27,612 bases of DNA from Bacteroidales bacterium. GTDB taxonomy: Bacteria; Bacteroidota; Bacteroidia; Bacteroidales; WCHB1-69. Both the position numbers and the translations under genes were made by a program. The DNA lies in the NCBI GenBank assembly GCA_012519525.1, contig JAAYQB010000112.1, positions 1-27,612 of the forward strand. The letters are read 5' to 3'. Of this stretch, positions 7,584 to 15,481 are shown one piece after another (position 1 is the first letter of the stretch; the number at the start of each line of letters is the position of its first letter). The notes under the pieces are model-generated. The model made no database searches and was not told the DNA's origin. It worked only from the letters and a program-made list of their open reading frames with translations.

Positions 7584-10190
7584 ATGCGAATAGCACACTC
7601 TCTTTTAGTCGGAATTCTATGTTTTTTTCCGTTTGTAAACCTTTTATCTCAAGTTAATTTACAAAACGAGACTCATATCCATTTGAATTACCTGAATCCC
7701 GAAGAATATGAAGTAGGAGGTATTACTTTTAGTGGAAATGCTGTTTGCGACCCTCGAAGTTTAGGATTTGCTGTAGGGGATAAAATTAAAATTCCCGGAG
7801 AAAAAATTACCAAAACAATCGAAAGATTGTCAAAAATGGGATTGTATGAAGATAATATTCAAATTACTGTTACAAAAATCGAAAATAAGCTGATATTTTT
7901 AGATGTCTATTTGGAAGAAGTCCCTCGATTGATGGGATTTACTTACAAAGGAGTTAAAAAATCGGATATTGACGAGTTTGACAATAAGATTAATTTATCG
8001 CAAGGCAAAGTGGTGAATGAAAATCTTAAAGCCGTCGTCAAAAACATTATAAGAAACTATTATATAGACAAAGGTTATTATTTTACACAAGTCGAGATAG
8101 AAGAAGAAAGAGACAGTTCCAACCATAATCTTGTTACGTTGATTATTGATGTGAAAAAAGGCAAGAAAACAAGAATTAATGAAATCATATTTCATGGAAC
8201 CGAACAGGTAGAACCCATCAAATTATACGCTGCCATGAAAGAAACCAAAGCGAAATTTATCTTTCGACCTTTTAATAAAATAGATACGGCTATCGTTGAT
8301 TTCTTTAAAAACCACGATAAATACAAAGGGAAAGATTTAAAAGACTTAACTTTAGATTATTTTCAAAAAAGAATACGTTTTCGTTTTAAAGGTTCAAAGT
8401 TTAAAGAAGATAATTACGATACGGATAAAGAAAACATCATTTCAAAATACAATGAGTTAGGCTATAGAGATGCTTATATAGTGAAAGATACGTTTTATCT
8501 CGATCAAAATAAAGACCTGAATATCGAAATTTATATAGAAGAAGGAAAAAAATATTACTTTAGAAATATCACTTGGGTAGGAAATACAAAATATTCTTCC
8601 GATGTATTGTCTAAAGTTTTAAATATCAACAAAGGAGATGTTTATAATACGGTTTTATTAGAAAGAAATCTAAGTATGAATCCGGAAGGAATGGATGTTA
8701 GTACTTTGTATTTAGACGACGGTTATCTTTTTTTTAATGCAGTTCCTATTGAAAAATTAGTGGAAAACGACTCTATAGATATAGAAATACGTATAGTAGA
8801 AAAAAATCCTGCTATTATTAATAAAGTTTCGGTGTCGGGTAATACACGAACGGGCGATGAGGTGATATTAAGAGAATTGAGTACTATGCCCGGAGAAAAA
8901 TTCAGTCGTTCCGATGTTATACGTTCACAACGACAGCTATTGCAATTGGGTTATTTTAATCAAGAAAAAATGAATGTGATTCCCAAAGCCAACGAAACCG
9001 ACGGTACTGTCGATTTGGAATATGTGGTAGAAGAAGCCTCGTCCGATCAATTAGAGTTATCGATAGGCTGGGGGAGTAATCAGTTTATTGCCAGCGTTGG
9101 TGTATCGTTTAACAACTTCTCTTTCAGAAAATTATTTAAGAAAAGTGCATGGACGCCTATCCCAAGTGGAGACGGACAAAGATTAGCGCTTCGAGTTTAT
9201 GCCAATACCTATTATCGTCAATATGGATTTTCGTTTACAGAACCTTGGTTGGGAGGAAAAAAACCGAATGCATTTACCTTTTCGTTTTCTCATACCAATT
9301 TTACCAATGGACAATCGGAATCGAGTGCTAACTATCAGCGTATGCGAATTGCAAATGCTGCTGTAGGACTTACAAGTCGTTTGAAAATTCCTGACGATTA
9401 CTTTATGATGTCCAATACCATTTCTTATCAGTATTATGATGTGAAAAATTATCCTTATTTTATCATTATCAACGGATATTCGCATGGATTAAGTTATAAT
9501 TATTCTTTGATACGAAATTCGTTAGATGCGGTAATTTATCCGAGAAACGGTTCTGAAATGCTCTTTTCATTGCAGTTTACTCCTCCTTATTCTTTGTTCT
9601 CCAACAAAGATTATTCTTCGATGGAACCCAAAGATAAATACAAATGGCTTGAGTACCATAAATGGAAATTCAATATATCTTATTATTTAAATATAGTTGA
9701 TAATCTTGTGCTTAGTGTAAGAGGAAAATTCGGATTTTTAGGACATTATAACGCAGCTTTAGGCGATACTCCATTCGAGCGTTTTTATTTGGGAGGAAGC
9801 GGATTATCGTCAACTTATATTTCAGATGGGCGAGAAGTTATAGGAATGAGAGGGTATGCCGATGAATCATTGACGCCTACTCGCGATGGAAATGCGATAG
9901 GAGGAACAATTTATCAGAGATTTACATTTGAATTACGCTATCCTATTTCTTTAAATCCCTCAGCGACTATTTTTTTATTGGCTTTCTTAGAAGCAGGAAA
10001 CAACTGGCTAAATGCCGAAACATATAAGCCGTTCGACCTTTATCGTTCTGCCGGCGTTGGAGCAAGAATTCACTTACCTATGTTTGGAATGCTTGGATTA
10101 GATTGGGGATACGGCTTCGACAAAGTAGCAGGAAATCCTTCGGCAAGTGGCAGCCAGTTCCATTTTTCAATTAATCAATCAATAGACTAA
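7584..10190 (+). CDS. bamA: outer-membrane protein assembly factor BamA
   Basis: An Omp85 family protein of 868 residues from the ATG at 7584 (an in-frame TTG at 7545 adds 13 residues before the signal peptide and is less likely). The signal peptide has the core SLLVGILCFFPFVNLLSQ. The N-terminal half, to about residue 490, contains five POTRA-like repeats (for example GGITFSGNAVCDPRSLGF, INEIIFHGTEQV, FRNITWVGNTKY, INKVSVSGNTRTGDEVILRE), and the C-terminal part is a 16-strand type barrel. The lid-lock motif GMRGYADESLTP is present near residue 755. The third POTRA region carries a charged segment (KNHDKYKGKDLKD) seen in Bacteroidetes BamA. It inserts beta-barrels in the outer membrane; the next gene supplies an OmpH/Skp chaperone. 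Confidence 0.95.
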   Translation: MRIAHSLLVGILCFFPFVNLLSQVNLQNETHIHLNYLNPEEYEVGGITFSGNAVCDPRSLGFAVGDKIKIPGEKITKTIERLSKMGLYEDNIQITVTKIENKLIFLDVYLEEVPRLMGFTYKGVKKSDIDEFDNKINLSQGKVVNENLKAVVKNIIRNYYIDKGYYFTQVEIEEERDSSNHNLVTLIIDVKKGKKTRINEIIFHGTEQVEPIKLYAAMKETKAKFIFRPFNKIDTAIVDFFKNHDKYKGKDLKDLTLDYFQKRIRFRFKGSKFKEDNYDTDKENIISKYNELGYRDAYIVKDTFYLDQNKDLNIEIYIEEGKKYYFRNITWVGNTKYSSDVLSKVLNINKGDVYNTVLLERNLSMNPEGMDVSTLYLDDGYLFFNAVPIEKLVENDSIDIEIRIVEKNPAIINKVSVSGNTRTGDEVILRELSTMPGEKFSRSDVIRSQRQLLQLGYFNQEKMNVIPKANETDGTVDLEYVVEEASSDQLELSIGWGSNQFIASVGVSFNNFSFRKLFKKSAWTPIPSGDGQRLALRVYANTYYRQYGFSFTEPWLGGKKPNAFTFSFSHTNFTNGQSESSANYQRMRIANAAVGLTSRLKIPDDYFMMSNTISYQYYDVKNYPYFIIINGYSHGLSYNYSLIRNSLDAVIYPRNGSEMLFSLQFTPPYSLFSNKDYSSMEPKDKYKWLEYHKWKFNISYYLNIVDNLVLSVRGKFGFLGHYNAALGDTPFERFYLGGSGLSSTYISDGREVIGMRGYADESLTPTRDGNAIGGTIYQRFTFELRYPISLNPSATIFLLAFLEAGNNWLNAETYKPFDLYRSAGVGARIHLPMFGMLGLDWGYGFDKVAGNPSASGSQFHFSINQSID

Positions 10191-10224
10191 AAATTATTTA
10201 TTAACATTTAAATCATTATAGAAT

Positions 10225-10746
10225 ATGAAAAAATTTTTCTTAACCGCAGTAATTATAGCTTCACTAATAGTGGCTAAAGCTCAAAAGTATGCTTACATTG
10301 ATTCCGAATATTTGTTAAAAAATATTCCAAGTTATGTTGAAGCTCAAGCAGAATTGGACAGATTGTCTATCGAATGGCAAAAAGAAATCGAAGCTAAGTT
10401 TAAAAAGATTGACGAAATGTACAGAAAGTATCAGCAAGATGTTGTAGTTTTGCCCGAAGATGCCAAACAGAAAAAACAACAAGAGATTATCAATGCTGAA
10501 CAAGAGGCAAAAGAACTTCAAAAAACAAGATTTGGCACCGATGGAGATTTGTATAAGAAAAGAGAAGAATTAGTTAAACCTATTCAAGACAGAGTGTTTA
10601 CGGCAATAGAAGAATATGCTCGTGAGCGAGGTTATGCTTTTATATTTGATAAAGCAGGAGCTATGACTATCGTTTATGCAGACGCTAAATACGATATCAA
10701 TGATGAAATCTTGTCGAAATTAGGTATAGTTGCAGGAAGCAAATAA
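10225..10746 (+). CDS. OmpH/Skp family periplasmic chaperone
   Basis: A 173-residue exported protein with signal peptide (hydrophobic core about 5-16, cleavage after AKA). The mature protein opens with YAYIDSEYLLKNIPSY, the family start, followed by a long charged coiled coil (about residues 42-110, rich in Glu, Lys and Gln) that forms the arms of the Skp jellyfish trimer, and ends with a beta element YAFIFDKAGAMTIVYAD and the tail DINDEILSKLGI. Skp holds unfolded outer-membrane proteins on their way to BamA, which is encoded 34 bases upstream. Many Bacteroidetes have two tandem ompH genes here; only one is present. Confidence 0.92.
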   Translation: MKKFFLTAVIIASLIVAKAQKYAYIDSEYLLKNIPSYVEAQAELDRLSIEWQKEIEAKFKKIDEMYRKYQQDVVVLPEDAKQKKQQEIINAEQEAKELQKTRFGTDGDLYKKREELVKPIQDRVFTAIEEYARERGYAFIFDKAGAMTIVYADAKYDINDEILSKLGIVAGSK

Positions 10747-10766
10747 CAATTTAAAATTTTAAAGAT

Positions 10767-11054
10767 ATGATTATTTTTGTAGCAAACATTCCTTTCAAAT
10801 CTCGTAGTAGAGAATTAAGAGAGTTATTTGAAGAACATGGAACAGTCGAAAAAGCGTATATTATTTTCGATAAAGTAAAACGCTATAGCAAAGGTTATGG
10901 TTTTGTTGAAATGCCCAATGAAAATGAGGCAAAAGAAGCTATCGAGAAATTAAATGGGTTTTCGTTAAAAGGAAAAAATCTTGTTGTAACAGAAGCTACA
11001 TCAACAAAGAAAAGTGCAGAAAATCAAGAGGAAGAAGATAAGGATTTTGCATAG
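10767..11054 (+). CDS. RRM-domain RNA-binding protein
   Basis: A 95-residue protein consisting of one RNA recognition motif and a short acidic tail. RNP2 is IIFVANIPF (residues 2-10) and RNP1 is KGYGFVEM (about 43-50), both with the aromatic residues that stack on RNA bases. The last 15 residues are polar and acidic (NQEEEDKDFA). Such single-RRM proteins are common in Bacteroidetes, which often lack Hfq, and are thought to act as post-transcriptional regulators; targets cannot be told here. It starts 20 bases after the ompH stop with no visible promoter, so it is probably cotranscribed with the envelope genes, though a separate promoter within ompH is possible. Confidence 0.92.
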   Translation: MIIFVANIPFKSRSRELRELFEEHGTVEKAYIIFDKVKRYSKGYGFVEMPNENEAKEAIEKLNGFSLKGKNLVVTEATSTKKSAENQEEEDKDFA

Positions 11055-11110
11055 TTAACCGATTAAACTCAAAGTTAGTTAATTTGCTTTTATTAAATTG
11101 ACCCCACCTA
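11054..11110 (-). repeat. diverged inverse copy of the intergenic module, copy C
   Basis: Starts at the stop codon of the RRM gene. On the minus strand it keeps GTCAAT, ACTTTGAGTTTAATCGGTT and thus resembles copies A and B (TTTGAGT, TCGGT), but in opposite orientation to both. Confidence 0.35.
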
Positions 11111-11475
11111 ACCTCCCCACTTGGAGCGAAGCGAAAACGTAAGTTCAGCGAAGCTAAAGCATGAGTACCTTACTATAAAATTTAAAACAGCTTCACGAAT
11201 AAGTGGGGAGGGATTTGGTTTTCATTGTATTGTAAGTTGATTGCGTTGCTTACTCATTGACCCCACCCCAGCCCTCCCCTAAAAGGGAGGGGGTGATTAT
11301 CAATATATTGCAAGTTAACAGCGTTGTATATTACATTTAAATTTTATTGGTTTAGAAAAATGGTTTTATTATAACTATTTGTTCCTCAATCTCCTCCCCA
11401 TTTGGGGAGGTTGGGAGGGGTTGGGGGAGATTTAGAGGGGTAATAAGGAGAGGCTGGGAGGGGTTGGGGGAGTAA
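11101..11475. repeat. G/C-rich inverted repeats in a 500-bp noncoding gap
   Basis: The gap 11055-11561 has no supported gene. It contains three strong hairpin pairs: CCTCCCCACTT at 11112-11122 with AAGTGGGGAGG at 11201-11211; CCCTCCC at 11272-11278 with GGGAGGG at 11285-11291; CCTCCCC at 11393-11399 with GGGGAGG at 11404-11410. It also holds two near-identical copies of TGGGAGGGGTTGGGGGAG (11412-11429, 11455-11472), with four G-runs in the first that could form a G-quadruplex. A pair of 20-base direct repeats (ATTGTAAGTTGATTGCGTTG near 11227 and a 16/20 match near 11306) is also present. Confidence 0.6.
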
Positions 11476-11561
11476 AAAAATAATAAAATATTTAATTTTT
11501 TCAGAACATAACAGACATCGGTCAGAGTCAAAACACCTATATTATGGTATAGCCTTTTTGT

Positions 11562-12599
11562 TTATAGTGTTTCATTATCTATTATGCGTTGTTTGAAAAT
11601 ACGTCTTTCTCTTTCAATCTCTTGTTCTAATTCTTTTTCCGATGGCAAATAAGGTAAATATTTATTGGCAAAAAGTTGTTTATTATCATTTAAAACGGAA
11701 TATTTTGCTATGGTTCGGTCTGTTTCGGTACATAGTAAAATACCAATCGTAGGATTATCGCCTATTCTTTTTTCTAAATCATCAAACATTCTTACATACA
11801 TATCCAACTGTCCAATGTCTTGATGTGTGAGCTTATTAGTTTTCAATTCTATGATTACAAAGCATTTAAGTATATAATTATAAAATACAAGGTCAATAAA
11901 GAAATCGGCAGTTTCCGTGCGTACGTGTTTTTGTCTGGCAACGAAAGCAAATCCTTTTCCGAGTTCCAACATAAAATTTTGCAGATTGTCAATCAACGCT
12001 TGTTCCAATTGATTTTCGGTATAAGCATATTTTACGGGAATATTCAAAAATTCCAACACGGTTGGATTTTTTATAAACTCATAGCTATCTTGTTGAAAAT
12101 CTTTTGTTTTTTCCTTCATTTCCAATTCAACTTCTTGTGAAATTTGCGATGAAATCAGGCGTTGGTAATAGAGGGTGTCAATATTTCTTTCCAAGGTGCG
12201 AACCGACCAATTTTGTTCTGCTGCTTCTTTTAGGTAGTATTGTCGAGCGTTAGTATCAGGCACTCGCATTAATAATTGAAAATGAGACCAACTCAATTTA
12301 GCAGACAGTGTCTGCTGAATTGAAGAAAAGTCGGGAAAATTAAGATAAAACAGTCGAAAATTACGGATATTGGTTTCCGAAAAGCCTCGTCCTAAACTGT
12401 TTGAAAGTTCAATAGATAACGATTTTATGATTTCGGCACCATATTTGGCTCTTTCCTCACCTTCTTGCTCATGTTCTACAATTCGTTTGCCGACTAACCA
12501 ATATGCCTCAACCATAGCAAAATTAGTCGCAGAATATGCTTTTTGCCTCGCTTGTGCGAGAATCTGTTTTATGTCTTCGATAAATTGATTATAACTCAT
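11562..12599 (-). CDS. DUF1016 / PDDEXK-type nuclease (YhcG family)
   Basis: A 345-residue protein from the ATG at 12597-12599; an in-frame TTG at 12617 would add six residues, mostly lysine, and is less likely. The N-terminal DUF1016_N region (to about residue 150) shows VEAYWLVGKRIVEHEQ, GRGFSETNIRNFRLFY, LSWSHFQLLMRV and YYLKEAAEQNWSVRTLERNI, all typical of YhcG proteins. The C-terminal half is a PDDEXK nuclease domain: ADFFIDLVFYNYILKCFVII then ELKTNKLTHQDIGQLDMY, giving the D...ExK catalytic arrangement. These genes are usually accessory and spread horizontally, sometimes beside restriction-modification loci; none is in this window. It is flanked on both sides by repeats and has its own promoter. 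Action on DNA is inferred from the fold only. Confidence 0.92.
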   Translation of the reverse strand: MSYNQFIEDIKQILAQARQKAYSATNFAMVEAYWLVGKRIVEHEQEGEERAKYGAEIIKSLSIELSNSLGRGFSETNIRNFRLFYLNFPDFSSIQQTLSAKLSWSHFQLLMRVPDTNARQYYLKEAAEQNWSVRTLERNIDTLYYQRLISSQISQEVELEMKEKTKDFQQDSYEFIKNPTVLEFLNIPVKYAYTENQLEQALIDNLQNFMLELGKGFAFVARQKHVRTETADFFIDLVFYNYILKCFVIIELKTNKLTHQDIGQLDMYVRMFDDLEKRIGDNPTIGILLCTETDRTIAKYSVLNDNKQLFANKYLPYLPSEKELEQEIERERRIFKQRIIDNETL

Positions 12600-12662
12600 A
12601 TTCTTTTTTTTTTTCAACTTTAAGATGATTTAGTTAATTGCATGTCTTTTGATTTTTCGTTT

Positions 12663-12693
12663 TGCAAAAATATACTTTTATTTGTTTCAACAG
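12663..12693 (-). promoter_or_regulatory. promoter region for the nuclease gene
   Basis: Minus strand TATTTTTG (12665-12672) matches the TAnnTTTG -7 consensus and lies about 65 bases before the ATG at 12599. The whole 31 bases match the promoter region of the unknown membrane protein gene (801-831) at 28 positions, in the same orientation. Confidence 0.5.
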
Positions 12694-12752
12694 ATAAATA
12701 AAAAGATTTTGCTGAAGTTTTTTCTTTTCGTTATTATATACTACTTTGTTAT

Positions 12753-12800
12753 TTTTTAACCGCAAAGAACGCAAAGATACTACGCAAAGGACGCAAAGAA
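12753..12800 (+). repeat. GCAAAG tandem-type intergenic repeat
   Basis: Four GCAAAG units at 12762, 12771, 12784 and 12793 (spacing 9, 13, 9), in CGCAAAG contexts. Bases 12753-12777 are identical to the inverse of 879-903. Confidence 0.7.
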
Positions 12801-12808
12801 TATCCCGC

Positions 12809-12833
12809 TCATTTCGACAAGTTCAATGTGCGG
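12809..12833. repeat. TTCGACAAGTTCAATG-type dispersed element
   Basis: CATTTCGACAAGTTCAATGTGCG resembles a short element seen between genes in many bacterial genomes (TTCGACAAGCTCAGTG). A second related copy, inverted, lies at 18503-18529. Confidence 0.45.
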
Positions 12834-12863
12834 TTCGGATATTGGGGTAATGAAGGGCAGGGG

Positions 12864-12913
12864 TGTGGTCAATGAGTGAAAAAAATTACTAAGTTTGAGT
12901 CGGTCAGTGGTGA
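12864..12913 (+). repeat. CAATGAGTG intergenic repeat module, copy B
   Basis: CAATGAGTGAAAAAA at 12870-12884 is identical to copy A (938-952), and TTTGAGTCGGT at 12894-12904 corresponds to the copy A end. The module is shorter internally than copy A. Confidence 0.5.
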
Positions 12914-12914
12914 T

Positions 12915-12952
12915 AAAAAAAAGAGTGTTCGTTGTCGAACACTCTTTTTTTA
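12915..12952 (-). terminator. intrinsic terminator after the Cys/His-rich lipoprotein gene
   Basis: A perfect hairpin of about 16-17 bp: an A-run plus GAGTGTTCG, loop TTGT, CGAACACTC plus a T-run. It lies 16 bases beyond the stop codon of the minus-strand gene and has a T-run on both strands, so it can act in both directions. Confidence 0.85.
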
Positions 12953-12967
12953 GTATGAATTTAAGGA

Positions 12968-13423
12968 TTATTGATTTTTGCAGGGAGTTTTATTTTCTCC
13001 TTCATGATGTTTGCAATGATTTTTTTGTTTGCAACAACCAAATTCATCAATAAGAGCTTTTTGTCCTTCGATATCTAATTGATCAAAGTTTGCCCATTTT
13101 GCTTTAAATTCTTCTCTTTTTGCTTTCATTTCAGCTTCTCTTGCATCCATTTCAGCCATTTTCTCGTTAATTTTTTCTTTCTTGTAAGCAATTAGTTCAG
13201 CTTTTTTTTCGGGTGTTTGGTTGTCCCAATCTTTCCAAGCCTCACAGTTTGCTTTTTGTTCAGGCGACATTTCTTTGCAGTTTTTGTGTTCACCTTCTTT
13301 TTTGTGATGTTGGCATTCTGCTTGATTTTCACTTTGCTCTGTTGTTTCTTTTTTGTCTTGAGCATTCGTACATGCTGCTGTAATGAAGAATAGAATAGCT
13401 AATGTTGCTGTTAATCGTTTCAT
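12968..13423 (-). CDS. Cys/His-rich predicted lipoprotein, possible metal binder
   Basis: A 151-residue exported protein of no family that I recognise. The N-terminus is a lipoprotein signal (basic start, LAILFFITAAC with the lipobox Cys at residue 18). Two clusters of metal-ligand-type residues flank a helical centre: CQHHKKEGEHKNC (about residues 37-49) and CCKQKNHCKHHEGENKTPC near the C-terminus (about 130-148). Between them is a charged, coiled-coil-like segment (residues about 75-118, repeating Lys, Glu, Ala, Met). The arrangement suggests a periplasmic protein binding a soft metal such as copper or zinc, but no resistance gene is next to it to support this. The strong terminator downstream marks it as a single-gene unit. 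Confidence 0.75.
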   Translation of the reverse strand: MKRLTATLAILFFITAACTNAQDKKETTEQSENQAECQHHKKEGEHKNCKEMSPEQKANCEAWKDWDNQTPEKKAELIAYKKEKINEKMAEMDAREAEMKAKREEFKAKWANFDQLDIEGQKALIDEFGCCKQKNHCKHHEGENKTPCKNQ

Positions 13424-13498
13424 AATGTTTTGATTTTATTTATTTAATTTAATTTTGTGATTGTTGTATACAAAAACAGTGCCTTTTTTTTGAGGGCT

Positions 13499-14479
13499 TT
13501 ATTGGAAGTGTTTTTTTTCGTTTGAAAAATCCAAGTAAGGAAATGTTTCTAAAAGTTTGTTTATTTTTACTAAAAACTTGTTTTTAAATTTTTTAGCTGC
13601 TTCAGTATTTTCATTTTTAATGTTATGATGATAAGCATTCGTGATTTCATCAATTTGTCGGTTAAGTTTTTGAGTTTCTTCGCTAAAGTAAGTTTGTGAA
13701 AAAATATTCCATATATAATCAATTGATAGAGGCGAAGGGTGAATATTGTCGAGTTGATAAAAGCGGTAATCGCGTAAGTCGTCCATCATAATTTCGAAAG
13801 CGGGAAAGTATTCCGTTGATTCATAGGTGTTAAGTAGGTCATCGATAGCAATGCGTAAATGTGCTTTGCTTAAACTGTTTTCGATAAAGCTGTCTTTTAT
13901 ATAACGTACGGGACTTAATGTGAAGATTATTTTAATGTTAGGCTTGATATGTTTGATGTTGTCAATGCTTTCTTTTAAAATTTGACTTATTTCATGGTTG
14001 TTTAAGTGTATTTTATGAAATGTATCGGCAGGCAGTTTATGACAGTTGGCAACAATTTGTCGGGTTGATTTTAGTTGATAAGCAATGCTGCTTCCTAAAG
14101 TAATCAGCAAAAAGTCGGCTGTTTTTAGAAAGGCTTTGCTTGCAAGAAATTGTTGATTGATGTTGCGAAGACAATCTTGTTGATTGCTATGTGAAAAATC
14201 GCTATGGTGCTGAAAACTGAACCATTCTTCATTATGGAAAAATACATCTTCTTCCGTAAATTTTTCTTTAAAAACGAGATTGTTAAGGCATTGAGCTATG
14301 GAAGCCGGATTGTATAAGACGCCAAAAGGATTGAGAAGAAGTTGAAATTTGTTTTCGATTAGTTTTTTGCCTATATTTTCAGCAAAACAAGAGCCTATCA
14401 TTAAAAGTTTGTCTTGATGATTTATCAATGTGTTGCTTCTAAGGATTTGGATTTCGGTGCGAAAATTATTGTTTATCAT
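13499..14479 (-). CDS. GSCFA domain-containing protein
   Basis: A 326-residue protein of the GSCFA family, related to SGNH/GDSL esterase folds. The eponymous motif is MIGSCFAENIGKKL near residues 27-40. Other family blocks are FLLITLGSSIAYQL, FTLSPVRYIKDSF and YFPAFEIMMDDLRDYRFYQL followed by DNIHPSPLSIDYIW, where Asp and His fit the SGNH catalytic pair. No signal peptide is visible, so it may be cytoplasmic. The substrate is unknown. The start lies 3 bases after the stop of the ComEA-like gene, and the two are almost certainly on one transcript together with the topoisomerase gene upstream. Confidence 0.88.
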   Translation of the reverse strand: MINNNFRTEIQILRSNTLINHQDKLLMIGSCFAENIGKKLIENKFQLLLNPFGVLYNPASIAQCLNNLVFKEKFTEEDVFFHNEEWFSFQHHSDFSHSNQQDCLRNINQQFLASKAFLKTADFLLITLGSSIAYQLKSTRQIVANCHKLPADTFHKIHLNNHEISQILKESIDNIKHIKPNIKIIFTLSPVRYIKDSFIENSLSKAHLRIAIDDLLNTYESTEYFPAFEIMMDDLRDYRFYQLDNIHPSPLSIDYIWNIFSQTYFSEETQKLNRQIDEITNAYHHNIKNENTEAAKKFKNKFLVKINKLLETFPYLDFSNEKKHFQ

Positions 14480-14482
14480 AAG

Positions 14483-15451
14483 CTATTCGGTAGTGAGATA
14501 AGGGATTAATTTATTATACAATTCGTTGTAAATTCTTGTTTTTGTTTTAAAGTCTTCCAAAGAAGTAAACAGACCTTTGTTGGTACGTAGTTGTACAATG
14601 GTTTTGGCTAAATAATAATCTATATAAGGATGTGTTATAAGTTCTTTTATGCCAGCCTTATTGATGTTTAATTTTTTTATACTATGTTCATCTATAGTAA
14701 TATAAGGGATTATTTGTTGATAGCGTATGCTGTCAATTCCATATATTTCTTGCAATTGTTCTTTGGCGACAAAGCCTCCTAAGCGGTTTCGGTAGGTAAT
14801 AATGCGTGAAGCTGTTTTGGCACCGATACCGGGAATGTTAAGCAAATCAATGCTATCGCAAGAGTTGATTTCTATTGGCGGAAGCGACAACAATACGGAT
14901 TTACGGGCTTTATTCCATGTTTCTGTCGTTGTGTCTTTTGGAATAGTGATATATGGCTCTAAAATGGCGTATTCATCTTCGGAAATGCAATACATTTTTT
15001 TAAGGTCTTCTTTTTTGTAAAATTTTCCTCCTTTGGCTTCATAGTTTTTAATGCTTTTGATTTGTTGTTTAGTAAGACCTAATTTTTCCCATTCCTTTTC
15101 TGATAAATTGTTGGGATTGAAAGGAAAAGGATTAATTGACAGTTGTGCAACCGATTGGTCGATATTATAGAAATTGACGGTTTTTTCCGAGTAAGTTTTT
15201 TTATAAATTTCACTTAATGAGTCTTTGATAAATAATTGACGAGCATAAAAAGCATCTACTTTTCTTTTAACGTCATCGTTTAAGCTTTTCGAAACATCTC
15301 TTTTTTCAATAAAATAAGGCAGGCTAATACGAAATACAATTATTAATAGCAGTACGATAAGTAATACGAATAATCCTCTTCTTTCTGTTGTGCTAAAATC
15401 AAAAAAGCGTTGCAGACCGGATAAAAATACACGCTTCTTTTTTGTTTGCAT
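14483..15451 (-). CDS. ComEA-like helix-hairpin-helix protein, membrane anchored
   Basis: A 322-residue protein. Residues about 26-47 form one membrane segment (FVLLIVLLLIIVF), preceded by a positively charged cytoplasmic N-terminus. The outer part contains three tandem helix-hairpin-helix modules: one ending MYCISEDEYAILEPYI, a second with the classic INSCDSIDLLNIPGIGAKTA and RIITYRNRLGGF, and a third with LNINKAGIKELITHPYI. The middle module carries the best GIG hairpin. ComEA binds DNA during uptake in competent bacteria, but similar Bacteroidetes proteins with several HhH repeats have no proven role. It sits 30 bases from the topoisomerase gene and 3 bases from the GSCFA gene. Confidence 0.85.
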   Translation of the reverse strand: MQTKKKRVFLSGLQRFFDFSTTERRGLFVLLIVLLLIIVFRISLPYFIEKRDVSKSLNDDVKRKVDAFYARQLFIKDSLSEIYKKTYSEKTVNFYNIDQSVAQLSINPFPFNPNNLSEKEWEKLGLTKQQIKSIKNYEAKGGKFYKKEDLKKMYCISEDEYAILEPYITIPKDTTTETWNKARKSVLLSLPPIEINSCDSIDLLNIPGIGAKTASRIITYRNRLGGFVAKEQLQEIYGIDSIRYQQIIPYITIDEHSIKKLNINKAGIKELITHPYIDYYLAKTIVQLRTNKGLFTSLEDFKTKTRIYNELYNKLIPYLTTE

Positions 15452-15481
15452 AAGTTTTTTAATTTATTGAAATACTACTAC

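Noticed and set aside
11404..11472. Insertion sequence end at the G-rich repeats
   Set aside because: No transposase remnant or target duplication is visible; repeats are direct within one strand and hairpin-like, not terminal inverted repeats.
11820..12140. Plus-strand open frame of 106 codons within the nuclease gene
   Set aside because: It is antisense to the clearly coding DUF1016 gene, with no domain of its own.
12753..12800. Possible CRISPR array from repeated GCAAAG units
   Set aside because: Units are only 6-7 bases with spacing of 9-13 bp; there are no spacers of CRISPR size and no cas genes.
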